A stretch of 54,946 bases of DNA from a virus. The notes below the pieces were generated by a model. The model did no database searches and had not been told where the DNA came from. It worked only from the letters and a program-made list of their open reading frames with translations. Below, in pieces: positions 14,930 to 23,882 of this stretch. The translations under genes were made by a program, and so were the position numbers. Position 1 is the stretch's first letter. Every line of letters begins with the position of its first letter. The stretch lies in the IMG/VR virus record IMGVR_UViG_3300023106_000155, positions 1 through 54,946 of that record. One strand, written 5' to 3'.

Positions 14930-17900
14930 TATGCGTTCCAGTTAGTATTTTTATATTTCCAAAGCTCATGTCCCATATCGATTTTAAGCATGTTGTTTAC
15001 AGTGACATTTGTTTTGTTTTTTTCAATTGCTTTTCGAGTAAGAATCATTTCTTCCAAAAGCTCTTTACCATAAGTTTTTTCAAAAATCAAAGATGCTTGA
15101 TAATCGTTTGCCTTTGAATTTTCCATTTCCAATGAAGCCATAAAAGAAGCGCGCTGAAGCCTATTAAATTCCTTGACATTACTGTATACATTATCCCCTT
15201 TTTCTAAATAAGTCAATGTAGGCCTATTTGGAGTTAGGAAAGCACGGCCGTCAGCTTTTTGGATAACCTCGCTAACATATCCATCTCCTACTTCAGCAAA
15301 TTCAGCAGGCCCTCCAATACGTCCATCTTTATATTTTGGAATTGGTGTAGCTAATACTGCAGCAGTCTGAATACCCCCTAAAATACCAACCAATAAAGCG
15401 CCGGCATTACCTGCTATTGGTCCAAGCTGAGCATATGACTGCATTATACCTTGAGCAGTTGCAAATCCAATCTCTACGATCGAAAGAGCCTTATTCATTA
15501 TAGCCTGTTTGATCTGCTCTTTCCTTTTTTTATCTTCAAGCTTTTTTCTATCTTTTTCAGCCTGCTCTTCTAATAGTTTTTTCTGAGCAGCATCATTTCC
15601 AGCTAATTCAATCTGTCGATTATAAAACTCATCATTTCGTTGAATTTCATTGTCTATATTTTGAATTCTAGTTTCCATGACAGCATTTGCCAAATCCATT
15701 AGAGCACTCGCAACATTTTGAGATGCTTCTAAAACAGCTTCAGAAAATTCTGCTTCTCGTTGAGTTTTCTCATCTATGTTCTCAATGTAATTTTCCTTTT
15801 CTAGATTTGAATATTCAGTTTTAGCAGCTTGTAAATCCTCTGCAAGCTTCTTTCTGACTTCACCAGAAACCTGTTCTTTCGCTTCTTTAGCATCATTTGT
15901 AGCCAATTCGCTTTCGAGTCCATCTATCTGGATTTTTAAAGCATCTAGCGCAAATTTTTTCTTTATTTCAAGAATTTTATTTTCATGATCGAGAATTGCG
16001 CTTTCTCTATCGCGCATATTCATGGATTCTAAATCATTAGAAGCTTTGAATTTTTTATTTTCAAATTCTATAGCCTCATTAATCTGGCGTTCCTGTTCTG
16101 CTTTTGCTGAATCAATATTTTTCTGATAGACTGCAACCTGTGCATCAATAATTTTCTGTTGTTCCTCAGCGGTTCTTTTAGCTATAACAATTTTATCATT
16201 TTGCATTTTTTCATAAAATATCTTTTCAGCAGTGGTCATTTTTTCAACCGCTAACTGTTCAGATAATATCAGTTTTATTCTAGCATCTGCCCCTTTGATA
16301 TATATATTAAATTCATCTTTAGATAGCTTCTCTAAACCTTCTTTTTCAAGAGCCATTATCTTGAGCTTATGTTCTAAAGTTTCAGAAGACAGAGCTCGAT
16401 CAAACTGACTGTTTTCGTATAAAGCATCCATTTTTTCATCCAATGTAGATTTCTCATCTTTTAAAATATCATCATTGAATGCAGAGCTATATTTAAATCT
16501 GTTTTCACGCAATTGAAAGTCATCATTTTCAGCATTTTTTAAGCTATCAATATATTTTTTTCTAGCTCTCTCAATTGCAGCAATTTCAGCTTTGGACAAT
16601 TCAACTACTGCTTTTGTTTTTTTAGCTGATGATTCGGCGGTTTGATTGATAATTTCATTTAATGCTTTCATTGCACCATTTCCCGCAGAAATCTGTTTAT
16701 TATATTCACGGATGGCCTCATTATTTTTTTTAATCTTAAATTCAATTTCTTGATTTGGATCATTTGGATCATAACCAATAGAAAAAGGCTTTTCGTATGG
16801 TTTTTTTTGCTGAGTCAATTTATAATTTTCGAGTTCCAATTTTTTAGCAGCATTTGAATTTTCAGCTAAAAAAGCTTGAATTTCTTCTCTTCTAATTTTG
16901 GCTTTATCTTTTACAATTGCAGATTCTTGTTTAAAATTTATATCCACCGCCCTTAGCCTTTCTTCAAGTGCAGCTATTTCTTTCTGAGTTTCCTCTTTGG
17001 TTGATTTTGCAGATATTTTTTTTAATTTTTCAATGTTAATTAAAATCGTTTCTCTTTCATTTAGGGCCTGATTGATTTTTGAATTTATTGAGCTCTTTGT
17101 GTCATTGTAATACTTCTCAGAAATCTCTTGATTCAAAATTTTATTTTTGGAAGATGATGATGCAAACACAAATTTCCATGCAGAAACAGCCTCTCTCAGT
17201 TGAGCAATCAATGAACCAAAAACCCTTGTTACAGTTCCGTCTCCTGAATTTAATTCTCTAACAAAATCAACCCAAGTATTTGAAAGCCTAGAAGTCTCAG
17301 CATTTAAGCTTTCAACTCTATTTAAGTTCTCAACACCGTAAGCCTTTTCCAATTCCTTTGCAAATGCGGGAAGAACTTCGGCTGCCAATACTTTTCCATC
17401 TTTCAAAAGTTTATTAAGCTCCATTTCAGTAACTCCCATAGATCTAGCAAGAATTCCAAATGCTCCAGGCAATCTTTCTGCTAACTGACCACGTATTTCT
17501 TCAGCTTGAACATTGCCTTTTGAAATCATTTGTTGTAATGCAAGAAAAGCACCTTGTTGCTGATCAACAGATAACCCCATAGCTCCAGCAGCCTTTGATA
17601 CGCTTTCAAAAATTTCTTTTATTTGTTGAGCGCTGATTGCTCCAGAATCAATTGCATTTTGAGAAGCAGCCAAGAATCCTGTATATGATCTTGTCAAACC
17701 ATTTATTTCAATTCCGTAAGCTTCAGAAATTCTAATTAAAAACTCTTGAGATTCGGCAAATTCATCTTGCGTTCTGGTTACTTGTTTTAATGCCAGATCC
17801 AGTGCCTGAGTTTCTCTAGTAGTTTCAAATATGTTTCGAGTTATATTAGCAAATGCAGTAACTCCACCTACAATACCAAAAGCCCCCATTAGGTTGCTTA

Positions 17901-18552
17901 AATTACTTGAAAGTCCAGAAAAAGCAGATGAGTAATTGCCAATGTTTTTTGTATAATTCCGGATAGAAGCATCTACCTTTTTTACACGCGCATCAAGAGC
18001 ATCGAACTCTTTTTGAGCTTTCCTTATTTCAGCATTATTTCTAACTTCAGCACTTAATAAATTAGCCAAAGTCTTTTGAGCTTCATTTCTTCGAGCATTA
18101 AGTTTTTGATATGCTCCAACCATTCCCATTTTTTCAAGAATAGCCTGTTTCAAAACTTTATTAGCTTCTTGTTGCTGAATTCTTTCCTCTAATGTTAATC
18201 TGGTTGATGATTTTGTTTGCCTATCCTGCTGAGCTTGTAAAGCAAGCTCCTCTTTCATTGTTTGCAGTTTTGCCTTTTTCACTTTTTCAGCAGAAAGCAT
18301 TGCAGCTTCTTCTTTCTTGATAGCATCAATTGCTGTTTGCGTAGCAAGAGCCTCTTGCTGTTTTAAAGTTATAAATTCAGACTGCCCCTTGATTTTTGTG
18401 TACTGTGAGTATATAGTAAGAAGTTCTTTTGCTGATTTCAAAAGTTGATTTTGGGCACTTACTGCTTTTTTCATTTGTTTTGCATAATCATCACCCCATC
18501 GAAGAGCCTCATCTTCGATAATGTCTTTTCTAGTTATAGTGCCTTTTGCCAT
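14929..18552 (-). CDS. Tape measure protein
   Basis: Protein of 1207 aa. An N-terminal coiled coil is followed by a tape-measure domain (residues about 220-420: GAFGIVGGVTAFANITR..., FLALQQMISKGNVQAEEIRGQL and AERLPGAFGILARSMGVTEM). A very long Lys/Glu/Ala coiled coil follows, with a hydrophobic Gly/Ala-rich segment near residue 1070 (GPIAGNAGALLVGILGGIQTAAVL). It sets tail length; at roughly 1.5 A per residue it suggests a tail of about 180 nm. It is the longest gene in the window and marks the phage as a long-tailed siphovirus type. Confidence 0.95.
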   Translation of the reverse strand: MAKGTITRKDIIEDEALRWGDDYAKQMKKAVSAQNQLLKSAKELLTIYSQYTKIKGQSEFITLKQQEALATQTAIDAIKKEEAAMLSAEKVKKAKLQTMKEELALQAQQDRQTKSSTRLTLEERIQQQEANKVLKQAILEKMGMVGAYQKLNARRNEAQKTLANLLSAEVRNNAEIRKAQKEFDALDARVKKVDASIRNYTKNIGNYSSAFSGLSSNLSNLMGAFGIVGGVTAFANITRNIFETTRETQALDLALKQVTRTQDEFAESQEFLIRISEAYGIEINGLTRSYTGFLAASQNAIDSGAISAQQIKEIFESVSKAAGAMGLSVDQQQGAFLALQQMISKGNVQAEEIRGQLAERLPGAFGILARSMGVTEMELNKLLKDGKVLAAEVLPAFAKELEKAYGVENLNRVESLNAETSRLSNTWVDFVRELNSGDGTVTRVFGSLIAQLREAVSAWKFVFASSSSKNKILNQEISEKYYNDTKSSINSKINQALNERETILINIEKLKKISAKSTKEETQKEIAALEERLRAVDINFKQESAIVKDKAKIRREEIQAFLAENSNAAKKLELENYKLTQQKKPYEKPFSIGYDPNDPNQEIEFKIKKNNEAIREYNKQISAGNGAMKALNEIINQTAESSAKKTKAVVELSKAEIAAIERARKKYIDSLKNAENDDFQLRENRFKYSSAFNDDILKDEKSTLDEKMDALYENSQFDRALSSETLEHKLKIMALEKEGLEKLSKDEFNIYIKGADARIKLILSEQLAVEKMTTAEKIFYEKMQNDKIVIAKRTAEEQQKIIDAQVAVYQKNIDSAKAEQERQINEAIEFENKKFKASNDLESMNMRDRESAILDHENKILEIKKKFALDALKIQIDGLESELATNDAKEAKEQVSGEVRKKLAEDLQAAKTEYSNLEKENYIENIDEKTQREAEFSEAVLEASQNVASALMDLANAVMETRIQNIDNEIQRNDEFYNRQIELAGNDAAQKKLLEEQAEKDRKKLEDKKRKEQIKQAIMNKALSIVEIGFATAQGIMQSYAQLGPIAGNAGALLVGILGGIQTAAVLATPIPKYKDGRIGGPAEFAEVGDGYVSEVIQKADGRAFLTPNRPTLTYLEKGDNVYSNVKEFNRLQRASFMASLEMENSKANDYQASLIFEKTYGKELLEEMILTRKAIEKNKTNVTVNNMLKIDMGHELWKYKNTNWNA

Positions 18553-19148
18553 TATCCTCTAGATTTAGTTTTTTTATTATTTATTGGTGGAGTTTCTGAT
18601 GCCTTTATTTTCGACGCAACTTGCTTTTGCATGGATAAATACTTTAAGCACGAAAGTGTTTCAAAATCAAAGTCAATTCCTAGAATCGCAGAATAGCTTG
18701 ACAAAACATCATACAGACTGGTTTTTGGTTCCGTATTAGATTTAGGCAGCATCGATTTAAGGCTTTCAATTTTAACTAATAAACCTTCTGATTCTCTATC
18801 AATTCTTTCGATGTCGTCAAAATATGTAGATTGTTGAATTTTATAACCCCATTCACGAAGTTTGGCGACAAGCTCATTATTCCAGTCAAATTTTAGACAT
18901 TCTAAAATGACCTTTATAGTCTTGTGCTTGCATCTAAATGAATCTATTTCTTTTGTAAGCCTAAATATTTTTTTTGAATCTGAATTCTCACTCTTTTCTG
19001 AAAAAGAAACGGAAAGAGATTGCCATAAATCAGCTAGTACTTCGGGTTTTTCAATTTCACCTTCTTGAAGCAATAGGGTTAAATCGCCTCCATTAACAGA
19101 TATCTCTTCATAGATTACAATTGGAAGTTTTGCGAGTGTATTGTACAT
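18552..19148 (-). CDS. Hypothetical protein upstream of the tape measure, possible tail assembly protein
   Basis: Protein of 198 aa in the position usually taken by tail assembly chaperones, and overlapping both neighbours by single bases (TAATG-type junctions). It is helical and charged (IERIDRESEGLLVKIESLKSML) with a basic tail (NNKKTKSRG). No slippery sequence or frameshift product is evident, unlike classical G/GT chaperones. Function inferred from position only. Confidence 0.65.
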   Translation of the reverse strand: MYNTLAKLPIVIYEEISVNGGDLTLLLQEGEIEKPEVLADLWQSLSVSFSEKSENSDSKKIFRLTKEIDSFRCKHKTIKVILECLKFDWNNELVAKLREWGYKIQQSTYFDDIERIDRESEGLLVKIESLKSMLPKSNTEPKTSLYDVLSSYSAILGIDFDFETLSCLKYLSMQKQVASKIKASETPPINNKKTKSRG

Positions 19149-19606
19149 TATACTTCAAGTATTTTTCGTGAATTTTCAATTATAAATGGTAATATCTTCG
19201 ATCTAATAACTTCTTCTAAATGTTTATCTGAAAGCCCAAATAAATCTCTTGACAACCACGGGTTTTGTGGATTTGTTGAAAGGATTATATCATTTTTAGG
19301 ATCCTTTGAACTGATTCCAATTTCACCTGATTTCTGATACATATAGAATCCATTAAACCAATCTTCTGTGTCTACACCAGTAAAAGGCTCACCGGCTTTT
19401 TTCTTGCCTCCACTCATTACCTCAGTAGCTTCAGAATAAAAACCAATAGCTTTTCCATGTATATCTTTGCTTTCAATCTCAATTTGATTTTTATTTAAAT
19501 CAATGATAAAACTCTCTAGTTTCCGTATATACATAAACATATCTGTTTCAATTCTTCTAGGTTTTATTTTATTCGCTTTTTCGATCTGCTCGTGAAATGA
19601 AGCCAT
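19148..19606 (-). CDS. Hypothetical tail/neck protein (152 aa)
   Basis: Protein of 152 aa, predicted soluble: a helical N-terminus (FHEQIEKANKIKPRRIETDMFMYIRKLESFIIDL) and a strand/loop middle with Gly/Lys, ending DLFGLSDKHLEEVIRSKILPFII. It lies between the tail tube gene and the tape measure. It may be a tail terminator or chaperone, but no family was recognised. A hairpin with a T-run (19625-19655) lies directly upstream of its start and may lower its expression relative to the tail tube. Confidence 0.65.
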   Translation of the reverse strand: MASFHEQIEKANKIKPRRIETDMFMYIRKLESFIIDLNKNQIEIESKDIHGKAIGFYSEATEVMSGGKKKAGEPFTGVDTEDWFNGFYMYQKSGEIGISSKDPKNDIILSTNPQNPWLSRDLFGLSDKHLEEVIRSKILPFIIENSRKILEV

Positions 19607-19624
19607 CTGGATAAGGTTTAAAAA

Positions 19625-19655
19625 AAATGGCAGACAGATTGACCTGCTGCCATTT
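19625..19655 (-). terminator. Intra-operon terminator/attenuator in the tail module
   Basis: 9-bp stem AAATGGCAG / CTGCCATTT with a 13-nt loop, followed by an 8-nt T-run on the minus strand (+ A-run 19620-19627). It lies between the abundant tail tube genes (upstream) and the low-copy tape measure genes (downstream), so partial termination would adjust their ratio. Confidence 0.65.
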
Positions 19656-19675
19656 TATATTATTAAAAACGTGTA

Positions 19676-19888
19676 TTATTTTTTAGTTGCTGGTTTTACA
19701 GAATCTCCATCTGCTTTTGATACAGATGTTTTACCGGTCGCTATTTCGTACGCTTTTTTTAATTCGGCTTCTCTTTTGGCTGATGGAATTGCTAAAAAGT
19801 CATGAGTAGAGCCTAACTCAGCTTTAAAGTCTTCGAAAGATTTATTATAATCTTCAGCGAATGTGATTCCTTTGTATACTCTTTCCAT
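19676..19888 (-). CDS. Small hypothetical tail protein (70 aa)
   Basis: Protein of 70 aa, helical and charged (FAEDYNKSFEDFKAELGSTHDFLAIPSAKREAELKKAYEIATG) with a Lys-rich tail. Its ATG overlaps the stop of the tail tube gene by one base. The pattern 'HDFLAIPSAKREAELKKAY' suggests a helical adaptor or chaperone for the tube. The hairpin at 19625-19655 follows it. Confidence 0.65.
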   Translation of the reverse strand: MERVYKGITFAEDYNKSFEDFKAELGSTHDFLAIPSAKREAELKKAYEIATGKTSVSKADGDSVKPATKK

Positions 19889-20763
19889 TATGTGATAGAT
19901 ATTACTAATGGTTCAGGTGATTCCATTTTTAATTCAGCTTGAGAAATCACTCCATTTAATTGTACTGTGAATCCATTTGCAAATCCAGTTCCATTGATCG
20001 TGTAAATTCCATTGGAATCAGCACTTACAAATGTTACCGTCTCAGTTCCACCATCAACATCTTTAACAACTACATTTGCAGCTAACAAAGATTTAATTTT
20101 AGTAGAACCTCCAGCGCATCCAGTTGAAGCTGTAAACTTGATTACAGTTGCAGATGCTGAAACTTGTTTCAAAACGATATCGTAAATACCGTCAATATCA
20201 GATGCTGAAAAACCTGGTCTTAAAACAACACCGTTATTTTCATACTGGTTGAAATCTTTATAAGTCACTTTCACAGGAGTATAAGGCGGTTTATCTGGCA
20301 TCGCATCAACACGCTTTCCGATATCCAATGTCACAAATTGGCCTTTGACTTTTCCAGCTGAATCTCTCCATGCTTTTACTTCTCCATCTTCTGTGATTTC
20401 GAATAATTGGACTTCCTTTTTATTAAAGGTTTTCAATGCCGCATGAGAGCATAACCCTAAATAAGAATTGAAAGTGATTACCTTTTTGCCTTTGGCCGTG
20501 GTATAAGTTTTGTTTCTTCCTTCAAACACTGTATCTTCAGTATTAGCAGATGCTAATTCTTCCACATCGTATAAAGGAAAAAGTTTTTTATCTGCAATAC
20601 CATCATTCCATTTAGAAATATCTTTCGCATCTTCGATGGTATCGAAAGAAAAATCCAATGGAGCAGCAACAGTCTTTACAACTACGCTTTCAAGGCATTG
20701 CTCACTAGCTCCGGTGTTAGCGAAGTTCGTTTCGTCGTTATTACATTCTACATATGGTCCCAT
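19888..20763 (-). CDS. Major tail tube protein
   Basis: Protein of 291 aa. The N-terminal two thirds are strand-rich, as in tail tube proteins. The C-terminal section (VKDVDGGTETVTFVSADSNGIYTINGTGFANGFTVQLNG) looks like an added Ig-like surface domain. Gene order (connectors, then this gene, then tape measure) supports the call. It is Cys-containing at both ends of the N-terminal domain. Length is above the usual 130-250 aa because of the C-terminal domain. Confidence 0.75.
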   Translation of the reverse strand: MGPYVECNNDETNFANTGASEQCLESVVVKTVAAPLDFSFDTIEDAKDISKWNDGIADKKLFPLYDVEELASANTEDTVFEGRNKTYTTAKGKKVITFNSYLGLCSHAALKTFNKKEVQLFEITEDGEVKAWRDSAGKVKGQFVTLDIGKRVDAMPDKPPYTPVKVTYKDFNQYENNGVVLRPGFSASDIDGIYDIVLKQVSASATVIKFTASTGCAGGSTKIKSLLAANVVVKDVDGGTETVTFVSADSNGIYTINGTGFANGFTVQLNGVISQAELKMESPEPLVISIT

Positions 20764-20787
20764 ATATATATTTTTATTTATTAATAA

Positions 20788-21312
20788 TTAGCATTTAGAG
20801 TTCAGATAATATGAAATGTCGCCTTCAATGGCAAAAACATGAAAAGGTTGCATATTTACCAGCTTCAAATTTTCTATGTTTATTTTGTTGAATATTTTAG
20901 TGATATCCTTTTCGATTATTGGAACTTTTACGATTCTAGATTTCTTTACAATTCTGATAGCATCTTCTTGAGCATTTAGATCAGCTCTGTTTTCTAATTC
21001 CGGATAAAGCCTTTTAAGATTAATCATAAAAACAATACTGATCGTATTTGTAAACAGAACACCTTCTTTAGTTTTATGCTCGCTATCCTCAATAAAAAAA
21101 ATATTACCGTTGTTCTTATCATTTGTAAAAACATCTTTGTATTCTTTCTTTCCGATATAAGCTTCTAACGTATCTCCTTTTGTTTTTGATGGATTTTTAA
21201 AAACCCTACCGAAAACTTCAATTCCGCTCCATCCAATTTTATCATGAATCATATTTTGAATCATGTTTATTTTGGCATCTATTCCTTTGGGATTTTCAAT
21301 TAAATGATTCAT
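20788..21312 (-). CDS. Hypothetical head-tail joining / tail completion protein
   Basis: Protein of 174 aa from ATG 21312, which shares a base with the stop of the upstream gene (TAATG); the in-frame TTG at 21318 is less likely. It has a mixed alpha/beta pattern (DKIGWSGIEVFGRVFKNPSKTKGDTLEAYIGKKEYKDVF) and lies between the connector candidate and the tail tube, the usual place of tail completion proteins. No sequence family was recognised. Confidence 0.68.
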   Translation of the reverse strand: MNHLIENPKGIDAKINMIQNMIHDKIGWSGIEVFGRVFKNPSKTKGDTLEAYIGKKEYKDVFTNDKNNGNIFFIEDSEHKTKEGVLFTNTISIVFMINLKRLYPELENRADLNAQEDAIRIVKKSRIVKVPIIEKDITKIFNKINIENLKLVNMQPFHVFAIEGDISYYLNSKC

Positions 21313-21887
21313 TACCAAAAATTAGGTGATTTGATTACAACTGGATCTGGGAAAAAATACTCAACAGCGTTTTTAATTGAATTATCCCTAAACCATTTCA
21401 ACCCTCTAGCAACAGTATGTCCGTTTTCATTTTTATAGCCTTCAAGTTCAAGCTTTAAATTATTCACTGCCATTTTAGTATTTCTTTCTTCAATGTTTGA
21501 TCTACTAGTAGAAATAAACATTTCAATTACTGAACATGCTAAAGTATAGCCGATGGCTTCATCGAATATTGAAATTCTGTTTGTTATCTTATCTGAATAA
21601 TCAGATAATTCTAAATAATCCTTTGATTGGCTAAAAACACTAGACAATACATAAAGCACAGACTGTTTTCTTAATTTTCTTAATTCCAAATTGAACTCTT
21701 CATCATCAGCATCCTCATTATCCATAGATGAATAAACATTTGAAGGAACTGCAAGCTTATGAAACCGACTAAATTTAATCTCAGAAATGCCTGTTAAGTT
21801 ATAATCATCAACTGTCAGAGAATCGCTTGAGATATTGTCCCAAGCGATTCTTTTTTCCAACAGTTCTATGACCTCTTCACTGTACAT
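21312..21887 (-). CDS. Head-tail connector-like protein
   Basis: Protein of 191 aa, mostly helical (YSEEVIELLEKRIAWDNIS..., KDYLELSDYSDKITNRISIFDEAIGYTLACSVIEMFI). Position after the capsid genes and before the tail tube fits a neck or adaptor protein such as the DUF6712-type proteins of Bacteroidota phages; this is a recollection of pattern, not a search result. It starts 3 bases after the preceding gene. Confidence 0.65.
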   Translation of the reverse strand: MYSEEVIELLEKRIAWDNISSDSLTVDDYNLTGISEIKFSRFHKLAVPSNVYSSMDNEDADDEEFNLELRKLRKQSVLYVLSSVFSQSKDYLELSDYSDKITNRISIFDEAIGYTLACSVIEMFISTSRSNIEERNTKMAVNNLKLELEGYKNENGHTVARGLKWFRDNSIKNAVEYFFPDPVVIKSPNFW

Positions 21888-21889
21888 GT

Positions 21890-22369
21890 TTAAATTTCTT
21901 TAATAAGTTTTCGTTCCAATAGAGAGTTAATTCTATCTTCATCAAAGTGACTTACGGAATCCCCAACAGCATATGTTTCGGCAACATAACCATTTGGCAC
22001 ATACTGTTTAGAGTCTTTAAAAGACTTAACAACTAAATAGGATTTAAATTCCTTTGGGTTTTTATCCTGCTGTGACTTTTCCTTCTTCTCAGGTTTAGTT
22101 ACTTTTTCCTGTTTAGGTTTGGTATCCTGATTAGGTTTTTCTGATGAAGTATCTTTTTTTTCGCCTTCATTTTTGCCACTTTCAGATGGAATTTCTTCTG
22201 CTGAATTTTCTACTTCAGCAGAATCTAGAGTTACTTCTTCAGTTTCAACTGTTTCAGATGATTCTCTAGATTGAATTTTTAAAAATTCCTCTTCGGTACC
22301 TGTGAATCCACCAGCAATAGCTAATTGATATTCAGGATTTACATTAGAATTTGCATCATTCTTTGCCAT
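21890..22369 (-). CDS. Structural protein with fibre-like N-terminal motif
   Basis: Protein of 159 aa. Residues about 13-32 (PEYQLAIAGGFTGTEEEFLK) match the short 'AYEIAV..GF.GTE.EWL' motif found at the start of many phage fibre and decoration proteins. A low-complexity Glu/Ser/Lys linker (about 35-105) and a small basic C-terminal domain follow. It is located directly after the major capsid gene. A 29-bp direct repeat links its interior to the end of the capsid gene. Confidence 0.65.
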   Translation of the reverse strand: MAKNDANSNVNPEYQLAIAGGFTGTEEEFLKIQSRESSETVETEEVTLDSAEVENSAEEIPSESGKNEGEKKDTSSEKPNQDTKPKQEKVTKPEKKEKSQQDKNPKEFKSYLVVKSFKDSKQYVPNGYVAETYAVGDSVSHFDEDRINSLLERKLIKEI

Positions 22370-22398
22370 TTCCTTTGGGTTTTTATCCTGCTGTGACT
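22049..22398. repeat. 29-bp direct repeat (22049-22077 and 22370-22398)
   Basis: The two copies are identical over 29 bases and 321 bp apart (107 codons). One lies inside the 159-aa gene (encoding SQQDKNPKE), the other spans the stop codon of the capsid gene and the start region of the 159-aa gene. Recombination between them would remove 321 bp in phase. Confidence 0.9.
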
Positions 22399-23465
22399 GT
22401 TGAGTCTAACAGATAGATTGATTGAACATTGTGAATTACAGGAACAACTCTAGCTTGAGAAGTTGTATGCTCCGATAATGAAGGCTTATTCTGGCGATAT
22501 TTTGAAACTAGAATATATCCATCTGCAACTTGGTATTGAACTCCATCAACTGGGTGATTTTGTTCTGCCAAACGAGCATAAACTAACTTACCGACATCAG
22601 TTGTATTTAAGAAAACAACCTGACCAGTGGCCCAGGGTTTTACTGAAGTTTGAATTCCGTTTTTCTCGTATCTGATTGTACGGTCAACAATTTCGAAAAC
22701 AAAACCGTATCTGTCCTTAACTGCTGTGTTTAACTGACTAAAAGTTGGAATTGGGACATTATTCCCAATAATTTGAAGTCCAGAAGCATAAATATCTTTA
22801 GCTTCTTGTGTTTTTGAAATAGCATTCCAAGTCGCTCTGTCAAGCATTACTACAACTGTAGGATAACCATCAGCAGATGCTTTATCCAACAAAGGTTGCA
22901 TGTCAGTAAATGGAGTTGAAGCAGGATCTGTCCAAGCTGTTTCAGATTCAAATTTATTTGCAGGAAGATAGCCGTAATCAACTCTCACATCTGCTCCTAC
23001 ATTCTCATCGTCAAGTACTAAGGCTAAACCAGTTGAAAGTCCTTCCAAGAAAATCGCTTCATTTCGTTCGTAAACACCACCGATAGATTTACCTGTATCT
23101 TCGAAAAGTTTTTCCAATATCTGAGCATCAGTTCCATTCATTGCTACTAATGTATCAAGATCTGTAAGCTGTTTTTCATTAAGCTTGAATTCCATTCCCA
23201 TTTTAGGAATATCACCAGACGCTTTTCCAACGCTAGCTCTTTTTTTCAAAGGAAGGCTTGAGTCCATAGAAACGATATCGGCTGCAACTAATGCACCATT
23301 TACGTTTAATGATTCCCATTTACCATCAAGAGAAAAAGCAGGCTTCAACATCTTTTTAAAGAGATATGTCGGCTGTCTGTTTTCTCCGTTTAACGTTTCA
23401 GTAATACTAACCGTAATCGCAGGAAAGTATTTCTTTACCCATTCAATAAATAATGACTGTTCCAT
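22383..23465 (-). CDS. Major capsid protein (HK97 fold, E-type)
   Basis: Protein of 360 aa. It contains features of the lambda gpE-like capsid group: a strand-rich N-terminus with FPAITVSITETLNG, VRVDYGYLPAN, then W(T)DPASTPFTDMQPL and VVVMLDRATWNAI, ending in a long strand-rich P-domain. It is followed by connector genes and preceded by the decoration protein gene. Length is normal (340-360 aa). It would form the procapsid shell on the scaffold encoded at 23883-24506. Confidence 0.85.
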   Translation of the reverse strand: MEQSLFIEWVKKYFPAITVSITETLNGENRQPTYLFKKMLKPAFSLDGKWESLNVNGALVAADIVSMDSSLPLKKRASVGKASGDIPKMGMEFKLNEKQLTDLDTLVAMNGTDAQILEKLFEDTGKSIGGVYERNEAIFLEGLSTGLALVLDDENVGADVRVDYGYLPANKFESETAWTDPASTPFTDMQPLLDKASADGYPTVVVMLDRATWNAISKTQEAKDIYASGLQIIGNNVPIPTFSQLNTAVKDRYGFVFEIVDRTIRYEKNGIQTSVKPWATGQVVFLNTTDVGKLVYARLAEQNHPVDGVQYQVADGYILVSKYRQNKPSLSEHTTSQARVVPVIHNVQSIYLLDSTVTAG

Positions 23466-23466
23466 A

Positions 23467-23865
23467 TTAGTCTGCTCTTTGGTCGATTAATGGCAATGCA
23501 GTTTTAACAGCTGCGGCAATTGTCGCAAAGTCAAAAGGTGCTGCCACCGGGTTAATAGTTCCTCTCACCATAATACCGGCGAAGGCTTTAGATGTTTCAA
23601 TCGTAGCGATCAGGATACCTGCATAAGTATGTCCTGCTGGCAAAGCTGCATAAGCAGTAGCTCCAGCATTAATTGGCATAGGCTTATGATCACCTGTCGC
23701 TGTTTCTTTAATAATTACATGGCCAGCTTCGATAACTTTCGGAGTAAAGCCAGTAACATTTAAAGATCTGCCGCCTCTGATAGATTGAAAATTATCTACA
23801 ATGACAATGGAGTCTCTTCCTGTGCCAATGTTCTGAGGCGTGTTATTCAAATTGACTGTTGCCAT
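23467..23865 (-). CDS. Head decoration protein
   Basis: Protein of 132 aa, rich in Ala/Gly/Val/Ile, with a pattern typical of lambda gpD-like decoration proteins (VIEAGHVIIKETATGDHKPMPINAGATAYAALPAGHTYAGILIATI). Located immediately upstream of the capsid gene with 1 base between them. It would bind at threefold axes of the expanded capsid and stabilise it. Confidence 0.75.
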   Translation of the reverse strand: MATVNLNNTPQNIGTGRDSIVIVDNFQSIRGGRSLNVTGFTPKVIEAGHVIIKETATGDHKPMPINAGATAYAALPAGHTYAGILIATIETSKAFAGIMVRGTINPVAAPFDFATIAAAVKTALPLIDQRAD

Positions 23866-23882
23866 AATTTGATTTTTATTTG

